Shown here piece by piece: positions 26,374-35,448 of a stretch of 64,000 nucleotides of DNA. Each line of letters opens with the position of its first letter. Positions within the stretch are counted from its first letter, which is position 1. Source of the stretch: CAYNJG01 sp964397295. GTDB taxonomy: Bacteria; Planctomycetota; Planctomycetia; Pirellulales; Pirellulaceae. The position numbers and the translations under genes are program-made. The stretch is taken from the NCBI GenBank assembly GCA_964397295.1, contig CAYNJG010000005.1, forward strand, positions 12,982-76,981, in the 5' to 3' direction. A model generated the notes under the pieces. It was not told where the DNA came from, did not search any database, and saw only the letters and a program-made list of their open reading frames with translations.

Positions 26374-28260
26374 CTATTGTGGTGGCGTTGCGGATTCAAG
26401 AGCTAACCGCTCGTTGATAGCGACCTCGACCAACCAGAGATCCTCGATGGAATGGTCGGTCATGCCGCTAAAGGAACGTCGATCTTTACCGATGATTTTT
26501 AGATGTTTGAGCGGGCGACCATTTATCTCAGCGCCGCTTGTCGTAACTTTGACTGACTTCAGGTTAGCACGATTCCAATGCATGCTCTTGTTGCTCAACC
26601 ATCCCGTGCGATGAACTTGAAGAGAGTTTGGATTGGCCTCAAATTCGAATGTTCGTCTCGACAGTACAAGAGTTGCAAATACACTCGCGATACCGCCCAA
26701 AGCAACTAGGGCGCAGAACAACAGAGGAATGAATACCTCGAGTATGTTCTGTTCATGCCAAGCGAACGCAGTCCCGACTCCGACACAGATCAAAACCATG
26801 AAGATCCCGGTGATTGCAGGCCCGATAAACTTGCGAAATCCGCGCCTTGGAACGCGAATTGTTGTCGTATCACCTTGATGTTCAACCTCGATCGATGAAT
26901 TCGGATTAGGAATTGCCAGGCCGTTGGCATCACGTAAAACTTCCGCCAGTTGGATGGGCCGGCCGGAAACGGGAGCCATTCCAAACGCGTTATTTAACTC
27001 GAATGCGATCCAGTTCAGTTCTTTTTCTGTACGTTCTAATAGGCATCCAAACTTCTCGCCGCTGTTTAGGTGGAATTGCAATTCTTGGACGGGCTGGTCG
27101 TTCACAGAGACGTTGGAATCTCCAACGCGAATCTGATAGAGCTGGTCCTTCGACCATTCTTTACGCTTCTTTCCAAATATTGATTCGGAAATGAGAAGCA
27201 ACCTTTCGCCAGCAGTGACTACTGACGTCCGTCTTCGCCCGGCGTTCAGCCCGTAGAGGAACATTGCGATTCCCACACCTTCGAACAGAACGAACACTAA
27301 CGGAACTATCCATGCCTCCCATGCCTGATCGTTTGCGCCGCCGTCCGCGAAAAGCATGAAAGAGAAAAGGAATGTGCTGAACGATAGCCAGATGATGCTG
27401 AATTTTCCTGTAATGGATTTCCAAAATCCAGTCGGTGGTAATTCGAGTTTGATGCCCGCATCGTGGTGTTCAATTCTAAGGTCCGTATCGTTCGGTCTTG
27501 TGACAGGCTCGAACTCGTCACTTAGGCCATTTTCTTCTACGACTTCAACTGTCCGCGAATGCAAGCGAGACGAGTTCGTCGATGGTAGGAACGAAGCGTT
27601 GGTTACTTGAGCAGTATCAAGTTCAACGGCCAACGATTCGGCCAATGCTAAGAGCAGCTCGCGGGAATAAGCGAAAGCAACTAAGAAAGGTTCCTTGTCG
27701 CCTTGCGTAGCTACAAGTGCTCCACTGAGTTCTTCCCACTCGTCGGCCGACATATTGTCGTGCTGCTTGCCGTCCCACTTTGTCTTGTAGTGAAGCTTGT
27801 CGACTTGTACGAGTTTGCACTTGCGTTTCCATTTCAGCCGATAGAATTCCTCGATCGTTCGAATTCGATCTCCTCTAATTTCAACGACCGTCCGAGTCTT
27901 GTCGTTTAATGCTGCCCAACCACCAGCCAACAGTAACAGCGCGAATCGGAGCCCCATCACTCCCAGAAAGCTGAACGCGACCAGTAGAAGGCCGTGTAGT
28001 TGGCCCTTCATTAAAAAACCAACGCCAATGGCCAGCGGGCCGCCAATCCAACTCATCATGAACAAGGTCGTGAATACGCCAAAACCGAATGGGACCCAGC
28101 CGTATTTCTTCAGCTCGCCAAGTTGGCGATGCGGTAGCACGAAGCGCTCGCCGCCGCCGAACAAAGGCTCACGGATGATTTCGTGGTTCGGGTCGGATAT
28201 GTCTCGGGACACGGTCTGGTTTGCGATCTGTTTCGGATGGAGGTGGCTCTTTGAAAGCAT
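26374..28260 (-). CDS. Membrane protein with three internal repeats, function unknown
   Basis: I do not recognise this 628-residue protein. It appears to consist of three related units at about residues 25-213, 260-427 and 454-622. Each has a short polar strand ('LRIEHHDAGIKLELPPTGFWK', 'IEVEHQGDTTTIRVPRRGFRK'), a pair of membrane helices, a basic turn (GRRRTSVV, LSRRTFEFE), a 'W...L..I.V....V.VN..PV..L' strand module and a C-terminal helix ('LNWIAFELNNAFG', 'LWLVEVAINERLA'). The first unit is the most divergent. The soluble halves look like small beta-rich PH-like modules, so a membrane-bound sensor or scaffold is possible. It converges on the ThuA-fusion gene with seven bases between and is divergent from a small zinc-ribbon gene. 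Confidence 0.7.
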   Translation of the reverse strand: MLSKSHLHPKQIANQTVSRDISDPNHEIIREPLFGGGERFVLPHRQLGELKKYGWVPFGFGVFTTLFMMSWIGGPLAIGVGFLMKGQLHGLLLVAFSFLGVMGLRFALLLLAGGWAALNDKTRTVVEIRGDRIRTIEEFYRLKWKRKCKLVQVDKLHYKTKWDGKQHDNMSADEWEELSGALVATQGDKEPFLVAFAYSRELLLALAESLAVELDTAQVTNASFLPSTNSSRLHSRTVEVVEENGLSDEFEPVTRPNDTDLRIEHHDAGIKLELPPTGFWKSITGKFSIIWLSFSTFLFSFMLFADGGANDQAWEAWIVPLVFVLFEGVGIAMFLYGLNAGRRRTSVVTAGERLLLISESIFGKKRKEWSKDQLYQIRVGDSNVSVNDQPVQELQFHLNSGEKFGCLLERTEKELNWIAFELNNAFGMAPVSGRPIQLAEVLRDANGLAIPNPNSSIEVEHQGDTTTIRVPRRGFRKFIGPAITGIFMVLICVGVGTAFAWHEQNILEVFIPLLFCALVALGGIASVFATLVLSRRTFEFEANPNSLQVHRTGWLSNKSMHWNRANLKSVKVTTSGAEINGRPLKHLKIIGKDRRSFSGMTDHSIEDLWLVEVAINERLALESATPPQ

Positions 28261-28358
28261 AGCTCATGCTATTTGTATTCCCCAAGCGATTCGGTTGCGG
28301 TTAAAATGCATCTCAAAGACAGTGGCCACGTTTTGACCGCGATAGAAAGAGAAGCCTG

Positions 28359-28658
28359 ATGCGACCATGTGACCGCTGCGGCAAACCTATCGAAAATATT
28401 GAGATTCACTGCGACAAGTGCACGGCGTATCTGCAGACGACTGCTCCTGACTATCGGCAGACGAAAGTGGACGTGCCGTCGGATTCGCCAGTTCCGCACG
28501 ACTGGAGCATGGACCTCATGGTGTTAGTCGCTTGCGGAAGCGCTACGCTGGGAGGTGCGTTGATAGGTTGGCTTGAGTATGGCCTGAGCGGATTGGTGGC
28601 AGGTGCTATTGGCGGCTTGATGTTGGCTGCTGTAGTGACACGCTTTATGATAGTTTGA
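28359..28658 (+). CDS. Small zinc-ribbon membrane protein
   Basis: The 99-residue product begins with a zinc-ribbon (CDRCGK at residue 4 and CDKCTAY at residue 18), followed by a polar linker and two hydrophobic segments ('LMVLVACGSATLGGALIGWL' and 'GLSGLVAGAIGGLMLAAVVTRFMIV'). No function is assigned. The ATG at 28359 follows an AGAGAAG site. It is divergent from the three-repeat membrane protein gene (98 bases between) and convergent with the sulfatase gene. A weak GACCG/CGGTC hairpin overlaps its stop codon. Confidence 0.6.
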   Translation: MRPCDRCGKPIENIEIHCDKCTAYLQTTAPDYRQTKVDVPSDSPVPHDWSMDLMVLVACGSATLGGALIGWLEYGLSGLVAGAIGGLMLAAVVTRFMIV

Positions 28659-28677
28659 CCGCATCAATCGGTCGGTA

Positions 28678-30204
28678 TTACTCGTATTCCCACTTCATGA
28701 TCCACGGATCTTCCATCTCCTTTTGCATCGCTTTTAGCTTTGCTTTGTATTCTTCAAGCACCTCTTTATGGCTGTCCGCCAAGTTCTTCGTCTCATTGGG
28801 ATCTTGGTACATGTCGAATAGCTCAAACTCGGGTCGCTGCACATAACGTCCCACCGTCATATTTCCGTATGGAGCATCCGGCCCCTTTGCCCACTGGGCT
28901 TGCCAACTGCTGGCCGCCCACAAATCTGAAGCGAAAGGGTAGGGCAGCGGGTGAGCAATATTCCAAATCAGTTTGTACTTTTCATCGCGCACAACTCGCA
29001 TGGGGTAGTACATCTGAATTTCGTGAAAGGTATGGGATGCGAAGATCGTCTTATGATGCTCCGCTTTTGGATTCGACAAGCAATGCAACCAGGACTTTCC
29101 ATGGTAGCGATTGAACTTTTTGTTGCCGTTGCGATTTTCCAATAGATTCTCGCCACGCTCTTTCCAAAACTTATCGGGATTGATCATCTTCGTCGGCGCA
29201 TTTTTTTCCGCATCGAGCCCCCCGGCAAAATCGAGCAACGTCGGTGTAATATCAATGTGACTGACCATAGAATAAGACTCGACGCCACGCTTCGCTTCGT
29301 ACGGATTGCGAACGACCATTGGTACGCGAAGTCCGCCCTCGTAGACCGTCGTCTTGCCGCCAGCGAACGCCATGCCATGATCGGCGGTAAACACGATCAG
29401 CGTTTTGTCATAAAGGTCTGCTTCCTTCAGAATCTCGACGAGTTTCGCGACGCCCTGGTCAATCCGCGAACAAGACTGGTAGTACTGTGCAAGCTCTTCT
29501 CGCGTATCGGGTGTGTCAGGCAGAAACGGAGGCACGACGACTTTCGCCGGATCGTAGAAGACTTCTTGCACGCCCTTCTGCTCTCCTTTATTCGGCAAGT
29601 TGCCAAATAGGTCAGGTTTCAGCTCACGCTTGGATGTTTTGTCCGTGCCACCTCCGCGATGGGGATCGCTCGTGGCAAAGTACAGAAAGAACGGACGGTC
29701 ATCGGACGAGTCGGTAATGAAGTCGCGACTGTTTTCCGCCATTCGGACGGCGTTACGTCCGGGGCCTTTTAGGTAGGTCTCGAAGTGGTAAACGGATTCC
29801 GGAGCGACGTGGTACTTGCCAATGTGACCGGTTCGATAGCCAGCATTCGCCATCACACGCGGCATCGAAAGACTCACGACGTCATGAAACGAAGCGAACT
29901 TGTGGAAATGATGCTGATGTCCGAACTGACCGTTGCGGTGGTTGTGCGTTCCGCTCATCACCACACTGCGACTAGCGCTGCAGGACGCGGTCGTGGCGAA
30001 AGCGTTTCGGAAGATCAGGCCATCTTGAGCGATAGCGTCGATCGCTGGTGTCTTTGCGATCGGATCTCCGTAGCAGCCCAGCGTCGGACTCTCGTCATCG
30101 GTGATGATGAACAGTACGTTCTTCTCGGCCGCATTTGTTGCAGCGGTGGCGATAAGGAACAGAATCGCGGAAAGACTTGGGCTGAGAGCTCGAATGAATC
30201 GCAT
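28678..30204 (-). CDS. Secreted type I sulfatase
   Basis: A 508-residue exported sulfatase (signal RALSPSLSAILFLIATAATNA). It has 'NVLFIITDDESPTLGCYGD' with metal-binding aspartates, the activation site 'SCSASRSVVMSG' (a CxAxR variant of CxPxR, where the cysteine becomes formylglycine), 'GHIGKYHV', 'FFLYFATSDPHRG', and 'IVFTADHGMAFAGGKTTVYEGGLRVP', the second metal site. The overall pattern resembles N-sulfoglucosamine sulfohydrolase-like family members, but the substrate in a marine planctomycete is more likely a sulfated algal or animal polysaccharide. Activation needs a formylglycine-generating or anaerobic maturase enzyme that is not in the window. An esterase gene lies upstream on the same strand. 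Confidence 0.9.
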   Translation of the reverse strand: MRFIRALSPSLSAILFLIATAATNAAEKNVLFIITDDESPTLGCYGDPIAKTPAIDAIAQDGLIFRNAFATTASCSASRSVVMSGTHNHRNGQFGHQHHFHKFASFHDVVSLSMPRVMANAGYRTGHIGKYHVAPESVYHFETYLKGPGRNAVRMAENSRDFITDSSDDRPFFLYFATSDPHRGGGTDKTSKRELKPDLFGNLPNKGEQKGVQEVFYDPAKVVVPPFLPDTPDTREELAQYYQSCSRIDQGVAKLVEILKEADLYDKTLIVFTADHGMAFAGGKTTVYEGGLRVPMVVRNPYEAKRGVESYSMVSHIDITPTLLDFAGGLDAEKNAPTKMINPDKFWKERGENLLENRNGNKKFNRYHGKSWLHCLSNPKAEHHKTIFASHTFHEIQMYYPMRVVRDEKYKLIWNIAHPLPYPFASDLWAASSWQAQWAKGPDAPYGNMTVGRYVQRPEFELFDMYQDPNETKNLADSHKEVLEEYKAKLKAMQKEMEDPWIMKWEYE

Positions 30205-30275
30205 AGTTTTCTCGAAACAAGGCCGGGTGTTTCGTGGACATTGTAGTGCGTTTCCTAGAGCAATGCACTTTGCTT

Positions 30276-31136
30276 CTACTTGCGAAGCTCGGCCTCCAGA
30301 AACTCATACGCTTTCATCAATGCATCTGGATTTGCCGCGGCACGCATGTGGCCGGCATCTTCGATTTTGTGCATTTCGGTTCGAACCCCTGCTTCCTTCA
30401 ACGCGTTGTAGCAGCTCATCGACCAAGGCAACGGAACCGTACGGTCTTTGGTTCCGTTGAAAAAGAACATCGGCGCATCGTCTTTGTCAGCGAAGGCTGC
30501 TGATGAAGCTTGTTTAAACAACTCTGGTACTTCGTCGAGGTCGCCGCCCATCAAGTACTTGGCCCATTTCCCATTGTCAGGGAAAGTGCGAAAGTCTGTT
30601 GGTGCTCCACCGGCTGCTACCGCTTGCAAGCGAGTGTCGACGTGACCGTTTTCGTCGTTTGGTTCTTCTCCGGTGGTGCCGAGTAACGATACAAGATGTC
30701 CACCTGCCGAATATCCGATGGCACCGAGTCGATTCGGGTCTACTTTGTATTCTTCAGCATGTTCGCGAATCCATTTTACTGCGGAGCGACAATCTTCGAT
30801 CTGTGCTGGGAATTTGTGCTTCGGTGCTAAGCGATAGTCGATCGCAAAACAAACAAAGCCACGTTTTGCCAAGGCGCTGGCGTAGCCGCGAAGCTGCTTT
30901 CGATTTCCGCCCTTCCATGCACCTCCATGCACGACCAGGATTGCTGGGCTTGGGCGATCAACATTCGGAAGAAACGCGTCGAGCAGCAACTCGCGATCGC
31001 CCACTTTCGAATAGACGATCTTTTCTTTGCGCTCTACTTCGTGTTCTTTCGCAGCCGTTGCTGGAGTTTCGTCAGCGAGAGTGGTGACGAACGAAGTACA
31101 ACAGACGCCGAGAACAAAGAGTAGCCGAGAGAACAT
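30276..31136 (-). CDS. Secreted alpha/beta hydrolase (esterase/lipase, BD-FAE-like)
   Basis: A 286-residue exported hydrolase (signal RLLFVLGVCCTSFVTTLADE). The hormone-sensitive-lipase-like features are 'ILVVHGGAWKGGNRKQL' (oxyanion HGG), 'VDPNRLGAIGYSAGGHLVSLLG' with the nucleophile serine in GYSAGG, 'PMFFFNGTKDRTVPL' with the acid, and 'EDAGHMRAAANPD' with the histidine. Family members deacylate polysaccharides or hydrolyse small esters. The ATG at 31136 has AAAAGG upstream and sits at the signal peptide, so it is preferred over a TTG at 31172. The sulfatase gene follows 71 bases downstream, so joint action on a decorated polysaccharide is possible but unproven. Confidence 0.83.
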   Translation of the reverse strand: MFSRLLFVLGVCCTSFVTTLADETPATAAKEHEVERKEKIVYSKVGDRELLLDAFLPNVDRPSPAILVVHGGAWKGGNRKQLRGYASALAKRGFVCFAIDYRLAPKHKFPAQIEDCRSAVKWIREHAEEYKVDPNRLGAIGYSAGGHLVSLLGTTGEEPNDENGHVDTRLQAVAAGGAPTDFRTFPDNGKWAKYLMGGDLDEVPELFKQASSAAFADKDDAPMFFFNGTKDRTVPLPWSMSCYNALKEAGVRTEMHKIEDAGHMRAAANPDALMKAYEFLEAELRK

Positions 31137-31206
31137 AGAGTAAGCCTTTTCAGTTGAATGCAAGAAACGCAATTCTAACTGATCAGGACTTTACTCATGG
31201 GCGTGG

Positions 31207-31602
31207 TTACGAACCGTGACGAATCCCATTAATAATCACCATGACCCAGCCGACAATAAAGGCAACGCCGCCGATCGGTACGATCGCTCCGAGGACTTTG
31301 ATACCGGTCATCGTCATTGCGTAGAGGCAGCCGCTGAAAACGAGGATGCCGATCAGCCACGCGATACCGCTTGCTGAAAAATTCATTTCCGATCGTTGGC
31401 CGGCCAGGCCAATCGCAAGCAGTGCAGCGGCGTGATACATGTGGTACTTCACGCCCGTTTCGAGCCACGCCTGCCGTTGGGCGAACTCTTCAGGCTGAAG
31501 GTCTTTGAGCAATTTTGGCAGCGAGTGAGCGCCAAAAGCACCGATCACGATACCCAATGCTCCAACAATTCCGCTAACAATTAAGATCGTCCGTGCACTC
31601 AT
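31207..31602 (-). CDS. DUF423 family small membrane protein
   Basis: A 131-residue protein of the DUF423/YgdD family with four predicted membrane helices. It has the family opening 'GALGIVIGAFGAHSLPKLL', then 'RQAWLETGVKYHMYHAAALLAIGL', 'IAWLIGILVFSGCLYAMTMTG' and 'VLGAIVPIGGVAFIVGWVMVI'. The biochemical role is unknown. The ATG at 31602 agrees with the family N-terminus; the open frame runs further upstream but would enter the amidohydrolase gene, which ends only 7 bases before. The two genes are therefore likely co-transcribed. Confidence 0.88.
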   Translation of the reverse strand: MSARTILIVSGIVGALGIVIGAFGAHSLPKLLKDLQPEEFAQRQAWLETGVKYHMYHAAALLAIGLAGQRSEMNFSASGIAWLIGILVFSGCLYAMTMTGIKVLGAIVPIGGVAFIVGWVMVIINGIRHGS

Positions 31603-31609
31603 TCGTATC

Positions 31610-32941
31610 CTATTTTTCTTCGCCGTTAGTCGCGGTTTGCTTTTGTCGTTCCGCGTATTTCTTGTAAAGACGTTTGTGTCGGTCGGAAAGATCAACCACA
31701 CGACCTTGCACCCATGCGTGCGTGACTATCGACGATGTGTCGAAGAGTTCACCATTGGTGACAATTAGCGTCGCGTGTTTTCCTTCTTCGATCGACCCGA
31801 TTTCCTCTTCAACGTTGAAGATCTCGGCAGGTGAAAGTGTAATTGCTCGCAGGGCATCGTTTTTCGGCAATCCAAACGCGGTGGCCATCGCGGCGTGATA
31901 CGGCAAGTTGCGGATATTCGACGCATCGAAACGCGCCGAGCCCGCAATGCAGTAAGTCACGCCAGCCTTTTTCAATCTTGCTGGTAACGTGTAGGCTGCG
32001 TCGTAAGCTTCATGTCGTCTTTGTGGTAACTGGTAAACGCCTTGGATGATAACCGGTACGTTCTGAGATTTCAGAAGTTCGGCGCACTGCTCGGCATCGT
32101 GACCACCGGAAATGATGAGTTTGAGTTTGTGTCGACTCGCGAAGGCTACGGCCGATTGGATCTGCGTTGTGCGGTCGGCGCTGGCGACAACGGGTACTTC
32201 GCCGGTAAGCACCGGTAACATAGCTTCCCAGCGTAAGTCGATTGGCTGGCTCGGATTTGCCTTGCGAGCTTGTTGGTAGGCTTTGGCTTTTGCAAACGCT
32301 TGTTCGAGGTTTTCGAGCTGCGTTTCGTGCCCCTCGTGTTCGTCTTCCTTCTCATTGTCGTCGTGTTGATGATCGGGCGAGTTGGGTGTGGGCCAACGGA
32401 TATGCAAGCCAGCGGGAGCCTTGAGTGTTAAGTCTTCCGTCGTCCATCCGTCCAGTTGCAAAATCGCAGACGTGCCGGTGATCAGCCCACGACTTGGAGC
32501 AGTCAAGTTGAAAAGAACACCACCGGATCTGGTTACGGGAATCAGTTCGCTGTCGGGATTGATGGCCTTCTCAGCGCGGACGTTCATGTTCCACTGACCG
32601 ACCTCGCCCAAATCATCGGAAGCCCGTACGGCATTGATCTCGATGAGCCCCAGGTTACCGTCCGTGTTGAACAAGCCGGGGTAGACATGTTTTCCTGTGG
32701 CCTCAACCGTCTTCGTGCCATCGGGAAGTTCTACCTCTTTTCCGACAGCTACGATTCGCCCTTTGTCGAACAGCACTGTCGCATTTTCGATCGCTGGTTG
32801 AGCAACCGGATGCACGGTAGCGCCGACGATTGCAATTGGCTGGTTCTGCGGGGCACCTGGGATCTCTGGAGACGCGGTAACGGTCGCAATGTTGACCGCC
32901 ATCATGAGAAGCATTAGCGAAATCGTTTTTGTATAGCCCAC
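31610..32941 (-). CDS. Exported amidohydrolase-like protein lacking the HxH metal site
   Basis: A 443-residue amidohydrolase-superfamily protein with a signal peptide (TKTISLMLLMMAVNIATVTA). The composite beta domain is recognisable ('IAIVGATVHPVAQPAIENATVLFDKGRIVAVG' and the C-terminal 'GSIEEGKHATLIVTNGELFD'). Where active enzymes have a metal-binding HxH, this one reads 'YPGLFNTDGNLGLIEI'. A histidine/acid-rich segment 'DHQHDDNEKEDEHEGHE' interrupts the middle near residue 195. It retains 'NIRNLPYHAAMATAFGLPKNDALRAITLSPAEIFNV', similar to imidazolonepropionase-like proteins. It may be non-catalytic or use a different metal arrangement. The GTG at 32941 with GAGAG upstream is my preferred start; a GTG at 32965 is the alternative. 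Confidence 0.75.
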   Translation of the reverse strand: MGYTKTISLMLLMMAVNIATVTASPEIPGAPQNQPIAIVGATVHPVAQPAIENATVLFDKGRIVAVGKEVELPDGTKTVEATGKHVYPGLFNTDGNLGLIEINAVRASDDLGEVGQWNMNVRAEKAINPDSELIPVTRSGGVLFNLTAPSRGLITGTSAILQLDGWTTEDLTLKAPAGLHIRWPTPNSPDHQHDDNEKEDEHEGHETQLENLEQAFAKAKAYQQARKANPSQPIDLRWEAMLPVLTGEVPVVASADRTTQIQSAVAFASRHKLKLIISGGHDAEQCAELLKSQNVPVIIQGVYQLPQRRHEAYDAAYTLPARLKKAGVTYCIAGSARFDASNIRNLPYHAAMATAFGLPKNDALRAITLSPAEIFNVEEEIGSIEEGKHATLIVTNGELFDTSSIVTHAWVQGRVVDLSDRHKRLYKKYAERQKQTATNGEEK

Positions 32942-33172
32942 GGTGAATCTCTCTTTTGCTGCCACATCGTCGATTCGAACATTTTAGCACAAGCCCGTTA
33001 GCAATACTTTGGATCCCCATGGGCTGATCTAGATCGAGAATCTCGAGTCGTTGGGCCTGTTGGCTTGCTCTTTTCTCAGCAATCAATCGTCAACAAAGCC
33101 CAAATCAACTTGGAATCCGAGGAATGGGAGGTACGTTACGGATATGAATCTATTCTCGATCGAGCCAATTCC

Positions 33173-35389
33173 ATGTTTCGAAAAACGATGCTTTCAATGG
33201 TTTGTCTGCTGGTGATCTCAACGGCACTCGTCGCACAGGATGCAAGTCCGCAAAAGCTCTCTGCGAGTAGTGTCGTTCTGCTTGCTGCGACGGACGGCCG
33301 TGTATACGCCTCGGGTGACGCTACTTCAGAAAGAGGCGATCGAAGTGAAGAGACTCGCAATCACTTTCTGCCTGTTGATGGTTTGAAGGAAATTGATTCT
33401 GTCTATCTACATCATGATTGGACGGATCGGGCTGCGGCGTTAGATCGTCAAGGTCGTGTTTGGGTTTGGGGGCACGCGTGGACCGAGACTTTGCATGGCG
33501 GTGACAATGCCGAAAAGTCTGTTCAACCGACGCATGTACCGGAACTTGATGGGGCCGAGTCATTGGCGCTTGGTTCGCAACACCTGATCGTCATCGATAA
33601 GAACAGAAGAGTTCAAACTTTCCCGACGATCTCCTGCGACAATGAGACAGGATTTCTTGGGGCAGGAGACACTAAGTCTCACCGTGGAGTCATTAGCGTA
33701 AAAGGCATTGAGGACGCGGTTCAAGTCGCAGCCAATGGCGAAACGAGTTTCGTGCTACGCGCCGACGGTTCGGTTTGGGGGATGGGCAGTGGTGGCATGG
33801 GGTTGCTTGGTCGAAATGCGAGGCAAGCCAATTTCCTTGAATTCGAAGACAATTCAAAAAACGCAAACCCGCAGCCGATTCAAATTCAAGGGCTACGCGA
33901 CATCAAGGCGATTTCAATTTCTGGGCGGTTTGGCCTCGCACTGGACAAGGCAGGTAACGTTTGGGGCTGGGGAGTTAATGACTCGGGACAGCTGGGATCG
34001 GTGGCCGATGATTTGGCTCGTTTGCCGCCGACTCGCATGCGCGGCCTCAAACCCTGCACTGCCATCGCCGCAGGTTACGATTTTATGTTGGCGTTGCAGA
34101 CGGATGGAACCGTTATGGCTCAAGGGTGTAACATCTATGGCGCCTTAGGTGACAAGCGTGGCGAGCTCGAAGGTCGATTGCGTCAGGTTAAGTTGCCGGC
34201 GGCTGCGAAGAGTATCTACGCTGGACAATACAACGCATTCGCGGAGTTGATCGATGGCGAAATCTTCGGTTGGGGCGCCAACGATCCAAGCGTAGGTGGC
34301 TTTCACCCACGTGCGTTATTCTCCTCGATTCCACCCACGCAGCTCGACGTCGACATGCGACCGAAGCCTGCGAAAGCCGGGACTGTTCCCTTGGTCGTCT
34401 ACCGCGAAGGCGACATTGAAGAGCCCGAGCAGTTGGAAGTGTTCATCAAAGACGAATCCGTTGGGATGCTAACAATCAACAAGCGGCAGGCGATTGATGA
34501 ATTTAAATTGGAGATACCCGAAGGCGTGCACGGCTATCGAATCAAAAGTGTCGACTCCGAGGGAAGCCGAGCCGATCGTCAGGGCGTCATCGTCGTTTCC
34601 TCTGGGGCAATGCAGAACCGATTTCGAAAGTCGGTTAACGAAAATGGGCTTATTGCCGCTGTGGAGACTCTCAAAAAACGAATAAATGACGCGGTGCCGG
34701 GCGTTATTCCGTCGACGCTAGATTTGAAGTCCGACGGACCCGTGAGCGAGGAAACGCTGCAGCGCATCGAGGCTCGACTGGGAAAACCGTTGCCAAAGTC
34801 CTATCGCAAGGCACTAAAGTCGATCGGGCCATTTCGTCTCGGCCCAGCCAACGCGGAAGTGCCACTGGTGGCTCTTTATGCGCCGGATCCGACTTGGACC
34901 GTTGGCAAGTGGATGGATAAAGCTGTCAACAGCGTAAAACGAGGGTCGGAAGATCCGTGGATTCGAGAAAGAAACGAAGAGATTGATTTTTATAGTCAGA
35001 GTTTCGATATGCCGGGTGGGCAACGGTTGCGACAACAAAAACTCTTGATCGGAGCCGTTGCTGGGTACGAGCCGTATTTCTTGGCGCCGGATTTGCCAGC
35101 GTGCGATGATGGCTCCATGTCACAATTGTGGCCAGATTTCTTCTTGACCGATATTGAATCTGGTGAAGAGTGGCCATCGTTCGGTTGGATAAACGAGCGA
35201 GATTGTGACCTTGTCATGCTTGATAAGTTGGTCGATGCTGTCGAAGGCTATGTCTGGGGAGCGTACGGCTCTTCAGGTGTAGCTTTTGTTGCAGGAAGTG
35301 AGAGCGGTACGGTTCAACAAGCGAGGGTAGTTCCGCTGGATGATGAATCCGGGTTCGGAATCGATTCGGATGGTTGGTTCGACGACTAG
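33173..35389 (+). CDS. Secreted RCC1-repeat protein with C-terminal SMI1/KNR4-like domain
   Basis: A 738-residue exported protein (signal RKTMLSMVCLLVISTALVAQ). Residues about 40-390 contain RCC1/BNR-type blades such as 'RQGRVWVWGHA', 'RADGSVWGMGSGGMGLLG', 'ALDKAGNVWGWGVNDSGQLG' and 'DGTVMAQGCNIYGALG', enough for a seven-bladed propeller. The C-terminal ~200 residues resemble SMI1/KNR4 ('ETLQRIEARLGKPLPKSYRKALKSIGPF'), a fold used in toxin immunity and protein-interaction scaffolds. The combination suggests an extracytoplasmic interaction protein. The ATG at 33173 directly precedes the signal peptide; the frame open from 33065 would add a non-hydrophobic leader and is rejected. It is divergent from the amidohydrolase gene. 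Confidence 0.75.
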   Translation: MFRKTMLSMVCLLVISTALVAQDASPQKLSASSVVLLAATDGRVYASGDATSERGDRSEETRNHFLPVDGLKEIDSVYLHHDWTDRAAALDRQGRVWVWGHAWTETLHGGDNAEKSVQPTHVPELDGAESLALGSQHLIVIDKNRRVQTFPTISCDNETGFLGAGDTKSHRGVISVKGIEDAVQVAANGETSFVLRADGSVWGMGSGGMGLLGRNARQANFLEFEDNSKNANPQPIQIQGLRDIKAISISGRFGLALDKAGNVWGWGVNDSGQLGSVADDLARLPPTRMRGLKPCTAIAAGYDFMLALQTDGTVMAQGCNIYGALGDKRGELEGRLRQVKLPAAAKSIYAGQYNAFAELIDGEIFGWGANDPSVGGFHPRALFSSIPPTQLDVDMRPKPAKAGTVPLVVYREGDIEEPEQLEVFIKDESVGMLTINKRQAIDEFKLEIPEGVHGYRIKSVDSEGSRADRQGVIVVSSGAMQNRFRKSVNENGLIAAVETLKKRINDAVPGVIPSTLDLKSDGPVSEETLQRIEARLGKPLPKSYRKALKSIGPFRLGPANAEVPLVALYAPDPTWTVGKWMDKAVNSVKRGSEDPWIRERNEEIDFYSQSFDMPGGQRLRQQKLLIGAVAGYEPYFLAPDLPACDDGSMSQLWPDFFLTDIESGEEWPSFGWINERDCDLVMLDKLVDAVEGYVWGAYGSSGVAFVAGSESGTVQQARVVPLDDESGFGIDSDGWFDD

Positions 35390-35448
35390 CGTTGCGAACG
35401 AACCTTCAGGTGACCGTTGGTGTCAGGTAGTCGAAAGGAACGTTTACG

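Noticed and set aside
28657..28673. GACCG/CGGTC hairpin at the end of the zinc-ribbon gene
   Set aside because: Five base pairs overlapping the stop codon with no T run; too weak to call a terminator.
30361..30400. GGTTCGAACCCC-like sequence resembling a tRNA T-arm
   Set aside because: It lies inside the esterase gene and no acceptor or anticodon arms can be built around it.
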